This document shows, in pieces, positions 55,179 through 64,000 of a stretch of DNA of 64,000 bases. Source of the stretch: Colwellia piezophila ATCC BAA-637 (lineage in GTDB: Bacteria > Pseudomonadota > Gammaproteobacteria > Enterobacterales > Alteromonadaceae). The translations under genes were made by a program, and so were the position numbers. The notes beneath the pieces were generated by a model. The model was not told the origin of the DNA, did no database searches, and saw only the letters and a program-made list of their open reading frames with translations. The stretch's first letter is position 1. Every line of letters begins with the position of its first letter. The DNA is taken from assembly GCF_000378625.1 (NCBI RefSeq), contig NZ_KB905161.1, positions 58,244 through 122,243 of the forward strand, in the 5' to 3' direction.

Positions 55179-57839
55179 TTAATTGGAGCAACGTTCAACA
55201 TTGGCATTTTTCTCCATTAATTGTTGAAACTCATTTTCTGCACATAATGAATTAAACCAAGGAAGGTTAAACCAAACTATGCCAACATTATTTTTTAATG
55301 CTTTTTTAGCATAAAATATAGCTGAAGCCTCTTCTTTCAATAAACTGTAAACGATAGCTGAAGCATAAGATACCTCGCCATTTTCTGGAGCTAAAGCTAA
55401 AGCCTTGTTTATGGCGTCAATAGCCAAGTTTGCTTGATTTAGTTGACTATATGCTTGCGCTAAGTTGATTAAATGCTTGACTTCACTTTTGCCTATTAAA
55501 ATATCAACCACTTGTTGATAGCGAGACATTGCTGAATTTTTATCACCTAATATTATTTCTATATCAGCTAAGTTTAATAAATTAAATGGATTCCTGGGAT
55601 CTTTATTGAATGACTTCAGGGCAAACTCGAGCGATTTCTGATATTGTTTATTAAGCGTATAAGCTAAACTTAAATTAGTTAAATCCCTGCTACTATTAGT
55701 CCTAATGACTATTTTTTCATAGGCACTAATTGCTAAATCAAGCTTACCTTGTAGTAACCAAACATGCGCCTGTAGCTGTCGAGCATTATAGTTATTTGAA
55801 ACAATGGCTAGTATTGCATTTAAAGTCTTTTCAGCTTTCACCAGGTCTCCCATGCGCCAATAACTAAAGGCAATATTGTTTAAAAGAGTGGTACTAGGTC
55901 GAAGTTTAAAAGCATCTGCATATGACTCTGCCGCCTCTTTATAATGTCCTGAGCTAAAATACATAAAAGCTTCAAGCGCTAAAATAGTTAAATCATCTGC
56001 GCCTCTTTTTTTCGCTTCTGTAACTTGAAGTTCCGCTGCTTGCTTATCCCCCATATCTGAAGCTAGCCAAAATCGATCTATCGCTTCAAAAGCACTGTAA
56101 CGATACTCTGGAGGTGAATTTCGTAATAAAACATCTAATTTTTGAAAGTATGTCTTATTTTTTGAATCCGAATATAAATCTAAAGCTGTATCTCGATATA
56201 AAGCATAAGCAGCATATAAATAAGGAGAACGAGTTAGCAGAGTTTCAAGTTTAATCAAGCTATCAAGATTATAGTTTCCTTGACCTTTAATTTCGCTATA
56301 AAGCGCTATGTAAGCACGATAGTCAGCTTCATCAATCGGCCTTTGTACTAAGTCCGATTGGTTAACCTTTGTATTCTCGGGAAAAAGAGAAGCAAACTGG
56401 GTTTGACTAGTGCTAAAAATGACATTAAATTTATCGATGGGTGCTAACCAGTTTTTCTCTGATTTCACCTTCAACATATCACTGTTATTTGGATTAGCAA
56501 CCAAGCGGGAAAAGCTGACTTTACAGCGGTTATTATCACATTCTAGCTCGGTTGAAATAATATCTGAAGCACCCGTTGCTTGTTTGAGTTTTCTCAAGTC
56601 ATCAGGATACTCTTTGGTAATCGCATTCACTTCTCGTTGCGAGATTAAATACATGCTTTTAGTATTTATTACCGCTTGTCGTAAAGCATCTTCTACCGCT
56701 GAAGTAACTAAGTTTTGCTGCATTGGCGCCATTAATGAGCTGTCTGACAAGGTTGGTTTTAAAATAACAACCTGTTTTGTTTCCACTGCTTGAGACTTAT
56801 TAAACCAATAAAGAGCAATCGCCGCCAAACACAATAGTGTCATGCTAGTGATGACTATATTGTTCTGTCTAAACCAGGGTGTTGGCAGGTTTTCAGTTGG
56901 CTGAATAGCTTGAGTAAAGTCACTGACTGCTGGGCCGACTGATAGCGGCAACTCCCCTAACGGCATTGTTGCTTGCTCGCTTATCTCTGCTTGCATCAGT
57001 GCGGTTCTAATGTGCTTTAATCGATGTTCAATAGCACTAGCCGTTAATGTTCGCTGCTCAAGTGGTTGAATTAACATTTCCATAAGCAAATCAGTTAACG
57101 CGCTTGGCGCATTTAACATTAAATTTTTGGCATGCTCTGGTGAGTTTTGACAAATTCTAGTGGCAACATCGGTAGCTGAGCCTCGGCCAAAGGGGTGGCT
57201 ACCCACCATTAATTGGTAAGCAACAATACCGAATGAAAAAATATCACTGCGATAGTCTAAACTGTTTTTTTGTATTTGCTCAGGCGACATATAAAGCAAA
57301 CTACCGTATTGCACACCTTCAGAGCTATCAGCAAGTTCGTCATCACCCTTTTCTGCCTGGTCATTGTTAATTTCATTGTGTGCGATCAAAGCGATGCCAA
57401 AGTCCGTTATTTTTAACAGCCCTTGGTCATTGACTAATATATTGCTCGGTTTTAAATCACAATGAATAACACCGTTTTTATGCGCTGCATCGAGTCCTGC
57501 AGAAAATTGCTGCAATAAGTCTAGCTTCTGTATTAGCGTACAGTAGGTTTCCTGCTGAAATTGTGTCAGGGTTTTACTTTTAAAGTACTCCATGACCAAA
57601 GAGATATGGTCACCTTCATCATGGACATTATAAATTTGGATGATATTAGCGTGATTCACACGCGCTAATAAGCGTGCCTCTTGCAGGGCATGATTAATGC
57701 CATCATCTTTGGGCTGATAGTTTAATTCTTTAATGGCTACGGATCGTTGTAACTGATTATCTTGGGCTAGGTAAACCTTACCCATGCCCCCTTCACCTAA
57801 TAATCGTTCACGGCTGTAATGTGGTAACTTATTATCCAT
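55179..57839 (-). CDS. Ser/Thr protein kinase with transmembrane and TPR regions
   Basis: An 886-aa eukaryotic-like kinase. The kinase domain (1-270) has GEGGMGKV (16-22), K37 in VAIKEL, catalytic loop HCDLKPSN (126-133), D146 in DFG. The Arg before the catalytic Asp (HRD) is Cys, so it is a non-RD kinase. One membrane segment lies near 330-350 (ITSMTLLCLAAIALYWF), followed by a segment resembling FlgO-like folds and then TPR repeats to the C terminus, outside the cytoplasm. Its start overlaps the FHA gene end by 8 bp, suggesting a coupled kinase-FHA module. Confidence 0.9.
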   Translation of the reverse strand: MDNKLPHYSRERLLGEGGMGKVYLAQDNQLQRSVAIKELNYQPKDDGINHALQEARLLARVNHANIIQIYNVHDEGDHISLVMEYFKSKTLTQFQQETYCTLIQKLDLLQQFSAGLDAAHKNGVIHCDLKPSNILVNDQGLLKITDFGIALIAHNEINNDQAEKGDDELADSSEGVQYGSLLYMSPEQIQKNSLDYRSDIFSFGIVAYQLMVGSHPFGRGSATDVATRICQNSPEHAKNLMLNAPSALTDLLMEMLIQPLEQRTLTASAIEHRLKHIRTALMQAEISEQATMPLGELPLSVGPAVSDFTQAIQPTENLPTPWFRQNNIVITSMTLLCLAAIALYWFNKSQAVETKQVVILKPTLSDSSLMAPMQQNLVTSAVEDALRQAVINTKSMYLISQREVNAITKEYPDDLRKLKQATGASDIISTELECDNNRCKVSFSRLVANPNNSDMLKVKSEKNWLAPIDKFNVIFSTSQTQFASLFPENTKVNQSDLVQRPIDEADYRAYIALYSEIKGQGNYNLDSLIKLETLLTRSPYLYAAYALYRDTALDLYSDSKNKTYFQKLDVLLRNSPPEYRYSAFEAIDRFWLASDMGDKQAAELQVTEAKKRGADDLTILALEAFMYFSSGHYKEAAESYADAFKLRPSTTLLNNIAFSYWRMGDLVKAEKTLNAILAIVSNNYNARQLQAHVWLLQGKLDLAISAYEKIVIRTNSSRDLTNLSLAYTLNKQYQKSLEFALKSFNKDPRNPFNLLNLADIEIILGDKNSAMSRYQQVVDILIGKSEVKHLINLAQAYSQLNQANLAIDAINKALALAPENGEVSYASAIVYSLLKEEASAIFYAKKALKNNVGIVWFNLPWFNSLCAENEFQQLMEKNANVERCSN

Positions 57840-58845
57840 GTAATACCGTAAGTGATATTTTATCTTGTCCGCGATTCACTATCAGTTCATTACCTTTATA
57901 GATACGATAAAAAACACCGGCAAAACGTATTTTTTTACCTTTACGCTCAATTAACTCGTCACCATCACAAGCGCCATCTAGCATATCTCTAAATTGCTGC
58001 TTAGCGCGACAAACATGAGTATTAAAAAGGGTGATTTCGTAGCCTAATTCTTTAATTAACGTTTCAGGTAAGCGCCAACCTTGGTTGTCTTCATCGATAC
58101 CCTTTTTAGCATCTTCATCCCTATGTCTAGCCAAACTCAAGGTTAAGTAATGATGAGCTTTATTCGCTAAAGAGAATTTTTCATCGTCAGTCGTTACCGT
58201 TAATTCAGTACTTTCTTCATCTAAACTTAAATTAAAACGATATTTTATCTGATGAACAGATAACTTCGCTTTGGCCATAAGTACGGTATTGTCAGTGAGC
58301 GGCGTTAATTTCAATTGCCATTTTTGATTACCAAAAAATAATAAGTCTGAATTTGCTACTGGATAGGCACTACCGTCGGTATCAACGAGAAACTCTTTAT
58401 ACCATTGATCTTTACTGGGTACATAAAACAAGGCAATTTCAGGCTTATCTTCATTGGGTAGTAAATTACCATCTGATAATACAATGGGTGCTGTCGATGC
58501 TTGCCCACTGAACTCATCAATAGGCAGTAACATATTTTGCGGTGGACTCAAATCTTGGATAGCATAACCGTGACTTTCACCCGAAGCGAAAAATATTTTA
58601 TCGCCGACTTTAAGTCTGTGTGGACTATCTTTCACTAACTTTTGATTATTTACCCAAGTACCATTGTTGCTAATATCACGAATAAACCATTGGTTATTGG
58701 TCCATTCAACCACAGCGTGTATACGAGATACTTCTTGGGCATTGATAACGGTATCAACGTTAGTTGGCGAGCGCCCAAAACAATGACAGGCATTTAAATA
58801 ACTTAACGCGTCGTTTTTATTATTTAGATTTAAAATAGCAGCCAT
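57832..58845 (-). CDS. FHA domain protein with C-terminal winged-helix-like region
   Basis: A 337-aa cytoplasmic protein. The FHA domain (about 20-90) has all key residues: GRS (24-26), SRIH (40-43), NGTW (61-64), a phosphothreonine-binding site. The middle is unassigned. The C terminus (GWRLPETLIKELGYEITLFNTHVCRAKQQFRDML...LIERKGKKIRFAG) resembles a winged-helix DNA-binding region, so it may link phosphorylation by the downstream kinase to transcription (inference). First gene of the pair. Confidence 0.82.
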   Translation of the reverse strand: MAAILNLNNKNDALSYLNACHCFGRSPTNVDTVINAQEVSRIHAVVEWTNNQWFIRDISNNGTWVNNQKLVKDSPHRLKVGDKIFFASGESHGYAIQDLSPPQNMLLPIDEFSGQASTAPIVLSDGNLLPNEDKPEIALFYVPSKDQWYKEFLVDTDGSAYPVANSDLLFFGNQKWQLKLTPLTDNTVLMAKAKLSVHQIKYRFNLSLDEESTELTVTTDDEKFSLANKAHHYLTLSLARHRDEDAKKGIDEDNQGWRLPETLIKELGYEITLFNTHVCRAKQQFRDMLDGACDGDELIERKGKKIRFAGVFYRIYKGNELIVNRGQDKISLTVLHG

Positions 58846-59339
58846 AATATGTTCAATAATACGTTGAGTTGTTAATGAGACGCAAAATGCATAGAGAGAA
58901 AGGTTGATTGTATATAAATACCCGAGACTCTTCTAGTGAATATCACAAGTTCTGTGCTTATTCCCTAGTTATATCAAAATAGACCTTCGCAGTTACCACT
59001 AAACACCGTGCTTTAGCTTGATGTGAGCTCTTATTCAACAGTCAATAAGGGCATCAATATCATAGAATTAGCGTAATAATAAACTAAAACCTTTCATTTC
59101 AAACAAAAAAGCAAGTTAATATGCCTTTTTAGCAATGAAAACACCCTAGCTAAAAGCTTGTTATTATTACTAACTATAGAGCTACCCATAAGTAGTGGCA
59201 GTTCATTTTCAAACAGGCGTTCGATTTAAGTCAGCATCATATCGGTTTAGTAAACAAAATAGCTAGCCACATCAATATTTTTTGCTACTTACCTGCTACA
59301 ATAGCAGGTATCTTAGTAGTAATTCTGTATTGACCCTTT
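58846..59339. other. 490-bp intergenic region between FHA gene and acyltransferase
   Basis: Divergent promoters for the FHA-kinase pair and the acyltransferase. AT-rich; the only structure seen is TACCTGCT-ACAAT-AGCAGGTA at 59290-59310, about 30 bp before the acyltransferase ATG, which may be an operator or leader hairpin. No gene visible. Confidence 0.45.
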
Positions 59340-60212
59340 ATGCCTAAAAAAGCACTCACCATCCGAGAGAAGACCATCTTTGATGGTATTTTCACTAAAT
59401 TTTTCCTAAAATCTTTTTTTAGCCTCTGGTTTAAATTATCCGGCTGGAAAATTTGTAAAATTGCCCCTGAAGGTGCTGGTGTAGCAATTGCTGCGCCCCA
59501 CACTTCAAACTGGGACTTTTTTTACGCCCTCGGCTCGGCAATTCTGCAAGATGTTAAGATTTATTTTTCGGTAAAAGACAGCTTATGCAGAGTACCCGTA
59601 TTAGGCATATGGATGATGTACCTTGGTGCAATACCCATAAACCGCTCTGCCAAAGGCGTTGGTCAAGTTGAACAAATCAAACAATTTATCAATAGCCAAA
59701 AGCTAAATCGAGTATTCTTTTTATTTACTCCTGAAGGGACACGTGGCACCGTACCTAAATGGAAAACTGGTTTTTATCATGTAGCTCAGGGATGTGGTTT
59801 ACCTATATTTTTAGCTAAAGTAGATTACTTAAGTAAAGAAACCGGTGTATTTCATACCTTTAAGCTAACGGATAATAAAGAAAATGATATTAAAGCTATT
59901 CAAGCTTCTTATGAAAGCATCCAAGGAAAATTCCCGTTAACACAGTACCCTGCCTATACTGGCCGCATGCCAAAAATATCAGAAACAGAAGCCAAAATAA
60001 TTAAGGCTATGTACTCATTTAAAGGCGTTGCCACTAAAGTTGAAATTACCGCCAAAGCAAAATTAGGTGAGTTATCTACTAACATGTTAGATTTTTTAGT
60101 TGATAAAGGTCTGCTCGAAAAAATGCTTGATGCTAATAATATTGGCGAGCCAAACTATCAATTAACATTTGCCGGTCGAGGTTGCTTCTTGCACTTATCA
60201 CCCGGGACTTAA
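59340..60212 (+). CDS. PlsC-superfamily acyltransferase with extra C-terminal domain
   Basis: A 290-aa protein. The first 200 residues are an acyltransferase with HTSNWDFF (HX4D) and FTPEGTRGTVPKWKTGFYHVAQGCGLPIF. Unlike PlsC it has no N-terminal membrane helix, and a C-terminal tail of about 75 residues (AKIIKAMYSFKGVATKVEITAKAKLGELSTNMLDFLVDKGLLEK...) looks like a small winged-helix fold. Substrate unknown. No clear ribosome binding site precedes the chosen ATG. Confidence 0.78.
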   Translation: MPKKALTIREKTIFDGIFTKFFLKSFFSLWFKLSGWKICKIAPEGAGVAIAAPHTSNWDFFYALGSAILQDVKIYFSVKDSLCRVPVLGIWMMYLGAIPINRSAKGVGQVEQIKQFINSQKLNRVFFLFTPEGTRGTVPKWKTGFYHVAQGCGLPIFLAKVDYLSKETGVFHTFKLTDNKENDIKAIQASYESIQGKFPLTQYPAYTGRMPKISETEAKIIKAMYSFKGVATKVEITAKAKLGELSTNMLDFLVDKGLLEKMLDANNIGEPNYQLTFAGRGCFLHLSPGT

Positions 60213-60255
60213 GCTCACAACTTAGGCTAGTAAGATGTAACGGCTTATAAAAATT

Positions 60256-60304
60256 AAAGGCGCTGATGATCAATTATTAATAATTGATCATCAGCGCCTT
60301 TTTT
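60256..60304. terminator. Strong terminator after the acyltransferase
   Basis: A perfect 20-bp-class stem (GGCGCTGATGATCAATTA paired with its complement) with T run; also faces the convergent pullulanase gene. Confidence 0.88.
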
Positions 60305-60383
60305 ATTGCTAAATAGCTGTCTAGTACTTACCTAGTACTTATTAAATTATCTAACAACTGCTTAGCCAAGCAGTTTAGATTAA

Positions 60384-63236
60384 CTAAAGTCTATACCTTA
60401 CAAAGACCACACTGCTTAAGGGCGGCACACTAAAGCCCTTGGTGGTTACTTTGCTTTGTTTAATCGTGTCATCCGCACCCTTTTTTTGTATTGGGTGTAA
60501 TTGATAACCTTGGCTGCTGCCCGAATCAAGGTCAGAGCTGAAATCATAGTTAAATGTCTGTGTTTTAGCACTGGTATTAAAGATAACTATTAAGCTCTTA
60601 TAATTACTATCAACTGCCTCACCAACACTATCATCAATCTTCATCACTAGCAGGCCAAGCTGTTGCACTCGACCCTCCTGAGATACTGCAGCATTGAGGA
60701 AACTTACTTTTTTGATAATGTCCTGTTCGCTAGTTAATCTAAATAATGGGCTACTCATACGTATAGCTAACATGTCGGTAAAGATGCTACTGCTTCGTTG
60801 GATTTGTTCTGCATTGACCTGATCACGGCCTTGATGTCCTGCTAATACGTGTTTGATCAAAGGCCAGTTAGCCTGATCTTTCTCTGCGGGTGGTAGGCCA
60901 ACATTATAGAAGTTATCTTGTTTGGCAAAATCAACACGGTTGAACCAATCGCCATAGTCATAACTGTCGCGAAGAAATGACTTGGAACGCATAAACTCTG
61001 AGCCCATATGTATAAAAGGAATACCTTGAGCGAATAAAGCGAAAGACAAACTTTGCACATGCATTCTCACCCTATCATCTGTTGATACATCAAACGCTAA
61101 GCGGTATTGACTGTTATCCCAAAGCGTTTGATTATCATGTTTGGAAACATAGTTGATTGTATCAGCAGGATCTAAGGCATAACCTGTTGGTTGGTCACCA
61201 TATGGGATATCTTTGCCTAATATTTTTTCGCCATCAATAACCCGTAAAGGGAAGTTAATTAAATTGCCTGCTAAACCAATACGTAGCTGATCCATTCTTA
61301 ACGCATAATCAGCACGATTTTCTTTTTCATTTTGCTTATCATTAGGCAAGGTTAATAAGCCATTACCAACACCTTGAGTATCACGGGTATTGTTACCGCC
61401 GCCACGAACAGCATCACGTAATCTATCAGAAAAAGTACCTATTTCAGTGCCGCCCAACTCTAGCTGACTGGCTTGAATAAATTGGCTATTACTCGCCACT
61501 TCACCAAAGTTCCAACCCTCGCCGTAAAAATAAGTATCACTGTCTACTCGGCGTACAGCTTCCCTTGCAGCTAACATGGCATCTTTTGGTTGGTGTCCCA
61601 TTAAATCAAAACGGAAACCATCAATTTTATAATCGCGCGCCCAAACGACTAACGAGTCTGTCATTAGTTTTGCCATCATTACACGTTCTGTCGCGGTATT
61701 ATCACAACATGTCGATTGCTCGATAGCGCCTGTTATCGGGTCTAATCTGTGGTAATAATTTGGCACTACTTTATCTAACACAGCATTAGTTTCTAAGCCC
61801 GCTTGATGAGTGTGGTTATAAACGACATCCATAATCACCCGAAAACCCATAATATGAAGGCTTTGCACCATCTCTCTAAATTCTACTAAACGTGGCACAC
61901 CTTGCGCATTAACGGCATAACTTCCCTCTGGCACTGTGTAATGAAAAGGGTCATAACCCCAGTTATAGTTGTCATTTTCACGTAATTGACTAACTAATTG
62001 CTGTGCTTTTTCTCCAGCAACATCATAGCTCTGTAATAATGACCTAATTGACTGTTTTGCATCGTAAGCTTGCTGACATATGCTGATACTGGGTGTAATG
62101 GAACAAACCTTAGCCAAGTTATCATCTATATCAAGATGTTTACTGGTATCTTCATTAACCGTAGCAATATCAAAAGTAGGCAATAAGTGAATGTTATTCA
62201 GCCCTGCCGATTGTAGTGCTTTTAAATGCTGTATACCGTCAGAGTTACTCTCACTAAAGGCTTTATATTTACCTTTAAATTTAGCATTACTTAAGCGCTG
62301 TTCATTGGCACTAAAGTCTCTAATATGGGTTTCATAAAAAACATTATCTTCGACATTTTTCACCGTCGGTATTGGCTGGTTAAGCCAGTTTTCTGGTTGA
62401 GTGATAGCATCACTCAAATCGACTACCTGTGAGTACTCACTATTAACAGATAAGCTTAAAGAATAAGGGTCAGTAACCGATAAGGATTCTACTTTTTTTG
62501 ATACTGGGTGATAAACATCAAGCTGATATTTATAATAAGCATAACTGGCTTGGCTATCTGATATTACCTGCCAAATACCTGTATTGGTATCTTCTACCAT
62601 GTCAAGCTTACCGCCTGAAATCGCTTGTAAATTGTCATCATAAAGCTGCACCGAAACGGACTGTGCAGTTGGTGCCCATAACTTAAAGCTAACACCCTCA
62701 CCTTTTTGATTATTGATAATGGTTGCGCCTAAATCTGTCACTTCATTGGCATCATTTTCACCCTGAGTATAAAGCGCATCAATCACTGGCCCAGTTTGCA
62801 CAAAAGAAACCTTCTGCGCCTGCTGACTTCTATCAAGGGCAACAACCATTAATTGTTGTTTTAACCATGCTTTAGCTTCTACTGGGGACAAGTCAACTTT
62901 GAAAGCTTGAAAATCGGCAAGATGAGGGAATTTTTTTGCTAAGTGCTGAGGAAAATCAACCGCCAATAAGGTAATAGCATTAAATTCTTCTTTTCCTGTA
63001 TTCAGAAATTGATATAACACCTCTTCGGTACTTTTAGGTAATACCAATAACTCAGGCGTTAGCCAATGGGCTGAGCTATCACTGGCTTGCTTAGCGAACT
63101 CACTAGCAATAGCAGCATTTTTTTCAGCAACAACTGAAGGTGAATCTAGCTTTTGAGCATTTTCACCGCAAGCAGTTAAGGATAACGATACTGCTAATGT
63201 TGCGTAAGTTAACAAGGAAACCGAAGACTTTTTCAT
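60384..63236 (-). CDS. pulA: Pullulanase-type alpha-1,6-glucosidase lipoprotein (GH13)
   Basis: A 950-aa exported debranching enzyme hydrolysing alpha-1,6 links of pullulan, glycogen or amylopectin. The signal peptide has lipobox LSLTAC. An N-terminal domain and CBM48-like region precede the GH13 barrel: VIMDVVYNHT, GFRFDLMGH (nucleophile Asp), FYGEGWNFGE (acid Glu) and YVSKHDNQTLWD, then a C-terminal beta domain. The GEGWNFGE context is typical of pullulanases. A LacI-type palindrome and a C10 tract lie upstream. No maltose operon adjoins. Confidence 0.93.
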   Translation of the reverse strand: MKKSSVSLLTYATLAVSLSLTACGENAQKLDSPSVVAEKNAAIASEFAKQASDSSAHWLTPELLVLPKSTEEVLYQFLNTGKEEFNAITLLAVDFPQHLAKKFPHLADFQAFKVDLSPVEAKAWLKQQLMVVALDRSQQAQKVSFVQTGPVIDALYTQGENDANEVTDLGATIINNQKGEGVSFKLWAPTAQSVSVQLYDDNLQAISGGKLDMVEDTNTGIWQVISDSQASYAYYKYQLDVYHPVSKKVESLSVTDPYSLSLSVNSEYSQVVDLSDAITQPENWLNQPIPTVKNVEDNVFYETHIRDFSANEQRLSNAKFKGKYKAFSESNSDGIQHLKALQSAGLNNIHLLPTFDIATVNEDTSKHLDIDDNLAKVCSITPSISICQQAYDAKQSIRSLLQSYDVAGEKAQQLVSQLRENDNYNWGYDPFHYTVPEGSYAVNAQGVPRLVEFREMVQSLHIMGFRVIMDVVYNHTHQAGLETNAVLDKVVPNYYHRLDPITGAIEQSTCCDNTATERVMMAKLMTDSLVVWARDYKIDGFRFDLMGHQPKDAMLAAREAVRRVDSDTYFYGEGWNFGEVASNSQFIQASQLELGGTEIGTFSDRLRDAVRGGGNNTRDTQGVGNGLLTLPNDKQNEKENRADYALRMDQLRIGLAGNLINFPLRVIDGEKILGKDIPYGDQPTGYALDPADTINYVSKHDNQTLWDNSQYRLAFDVSTDDRVRMHVQSLSFALFAQGIPFIHMGSEFMRSKSFLRDSYDYGDWFNRVDFAKQDNFYNVGLPPAEKDQANWPLIKHVLAGHQGRDQVNAEQIQRSSSIFTDMLAIRMSSPLFRLTSEQDIIKKVSFLNAAVSQEGRVQQLGLLVMKIDDSVGEAVDSNYKSLIVIFNTSAKTQTFNYDFSSDLDSGSSQGYQLHPIQKKGADDTIKQSKVTTKGFSVPPLSSVVFVRYRL

Positions 63237-63312
63237 GATGATAATTCTATTAATTATTCGTGAATACTAACTTACTTGTTCAGCTAATATAAAAGAACTA
63301 ATTTTATAATTT

Positions 63313-63340
63313 TGCATACGTATTCAATATCCCCCCCCCC
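63313..63340. promoter_or_regulatory. pulA upstream region: TACGTA palindrome and C10 tract
   Basis: TGCATACGTATTCA (63313-63326) is a near-perfect palindrome with central CG, like a LacI-family operator, about 80 bp upstream of the pulA ATG. Ten consecutive C follow at 63331-63340. MalR-type control is a guess. Confidence 0.5.
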
Positions 63341-63355
63341 TAATACTCTATCCTG

Positions 63356-64000
63356 CTAACCAAGTTTTAGCGGTCTATCAAGCCAAGTATGTGATGGCGA
63401 TTCGCCCATTTCTTGAAGGTAATCTTTAACGAATTTGATAAATAGTTGCGTGCGTTTGGGTAGGTCTTTTCTTTTTGGATAAACAATAAAGACTCCTGAA
63501 TTTGGAAAGTCATCAAGTTGTGCCACAACCTTCATCTTGCCAGCAACGACTAAAGCTTTCGCGGTAAAATGAGGCATAAGGCTAAGGCCTAGACCTTCAG
63601 CGCACATTTGCGCCATGGCCTCACCATCATCAACAATGGTTATGTTTATCGGTTCAACATTAATGTGGCAACCTTGATAGGAGAAATTTATCGGCATTGT
63701 CCTACCTGTTTGTTTGAAGCGAAATAAGACCCAAGGTAAAGCAGCCAGTACTTTATTCGAAATATCAATATCTCTGCTGGTTACTAACTTATTACCTACT
63801 CCATTGCTACTGACACCCTCATTACTGATGCAGAGAACAAAAGGCATGGGTGACAGTTTTTGTGCCACCAAGCGGCTGTCATTTAAAGTACCACTACGAA
63901 TAGAAACGTCGACTGCATCACTAATCATATCAACATATTGATCATTAAAACTGACATCTAGCTGGATTTCAGGATAGGCCTGTTTAAACCGGCTTAACAT
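63356..64000 (-). CDS. LysR-family regulator, C-terminal part (gene runs off the window)
   Basis: 214 residues of a LysR effector-binding domain, open to the right edge. The apparent first Met is internal: FKQAYPEIQLDVSFNDQYVDMISDAVDVSIRSG is the usual start of the substrate domain, so the helix-turn-helix lies beyond 64000. The ending (IVYPKRKDLPKRTQLFIKFVKDYLQE) is the usual LysR end, followed by a short tail. Target unknown. Confidence 0.9.
   Translation of the reverse strand: MLSRFKQAYPEIQLDVSFNDQYVDMISDAVDVSIRSGTLNDSRLVAQKLSPMPFVLCISNEGVSSNGVGNKLVTSRDIDISNKVLAALPWVLFRFKQTGRTMPINFSYQGCHINVEPINITIVDDGEAMAQMCAEGLGLSLMPHFTAKALVVAGKMKVVAQLDDFPNSGVFIVYPKRKDLPKRTQLFIKFVKDYLQEMGESPSHTWLDRPLKLG

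Noticed and set aside
1-64000. CRISPR arrays, prophage, integron or toxin-antitoxin modules
   Set aside because: No regularly spaced repeats, phage structural genes, integrase or paired small toxin genes were seen.

Overview
The window looks like a chromosomal segment of a marine, cold-adapted gammaproteobacterium of the Alteromonadales, most likely Colwellia or a close relative. The grounds are the AT-rich composition, the alaS-csrA-tRNA-Ser-tRNA-Arg synteny shared with enterics, a DUF2375/TIGR02922 small protein, a LacI-type NagR regulon with NagP and a TonB receptor, and a PanP-type decarboxylase. Genus assignment is inference. There is no prophage, CRISPR array, rRNA operon or intact transposase; mobile DNA is limited to MITE-like elements and one IS30 remnant.

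1-5.9 kb: three near-identical tRNA-Arg(ACG) genes, tRNA-Ser(GCU), a 3'-truncated tRNA-Ser(UGA) relic, csrA, alaS, a broken gene and SOS-regulated dinB with a clear LexA box. 6-15.4 kb: cytochrome c maturation genes in two divergent operons, ccmFGHI (followed by the ferrochelatase gene hemH) on the minus strand and ccmABCDE on the plus strand, separated by a 267-bp MITE-like element.

15.4-32.3 kb: an N-acetylglucosamine/chitin utilisation island. nagK-nagA-nagP, a GH20 hexosaminidase, a DUF6445-SapC pair, a tryptophan-halogenase-like flavoprotein, a TonB-dependent receptor, pgi and the LacI-family regulator nagR are grouped. Copies of a palindromic operator (TGACAGCGCTGTCA and close variants) precede nagK, hex, DUF6445, the TonB receptor, pgi/nagR and, 11 kb away, nagB. 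At five promoters the downstream half of the operator doubles as the -35 hexamer, with a -10-like hexamer 17 bp further on. The inferred flow is: TonB receptor brings amino sugars or chitooligosaccharides into the periplasm, Hex cleaves them, NagP imports GlcNAc, then NagK, NagA and NagB yield fructose-6-P, with Pgi linking to glucose-6-P. The halogenase/SapC/DUF6445 group has no established function and is the most interesting part of the window.

32.3-50.6 kb: a 51-aa membrane peptide, rraB, a PlsC-like acyltransferase, an orphan response regulator, a Fur-box-controlled ferric iron ABC transporter (fbpABC), a TauE/SafE permease, a YcxB-like protein, an HDOD-GAF protein, nagB next to an IS30 remnant, panP, a hairpin repeat, a TrmB-like methyltransferase, an ABC-2 exporter (yadGH) and a DPP-IV-like lipoprotein peptidase.

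50.8-64 kb: a MASE1-GGDEF diguanylate cyclase, an outer-membrane-like protein, an unexplained G+C-richer block, two small uncharacterised proteins, a Ser/Thr kinase-TPR protein overlapping an FHA protein, a second PlsC-like acyltransferase, a GH13 pullulanase lipoprotein and a partial LysR regulator running off the end.
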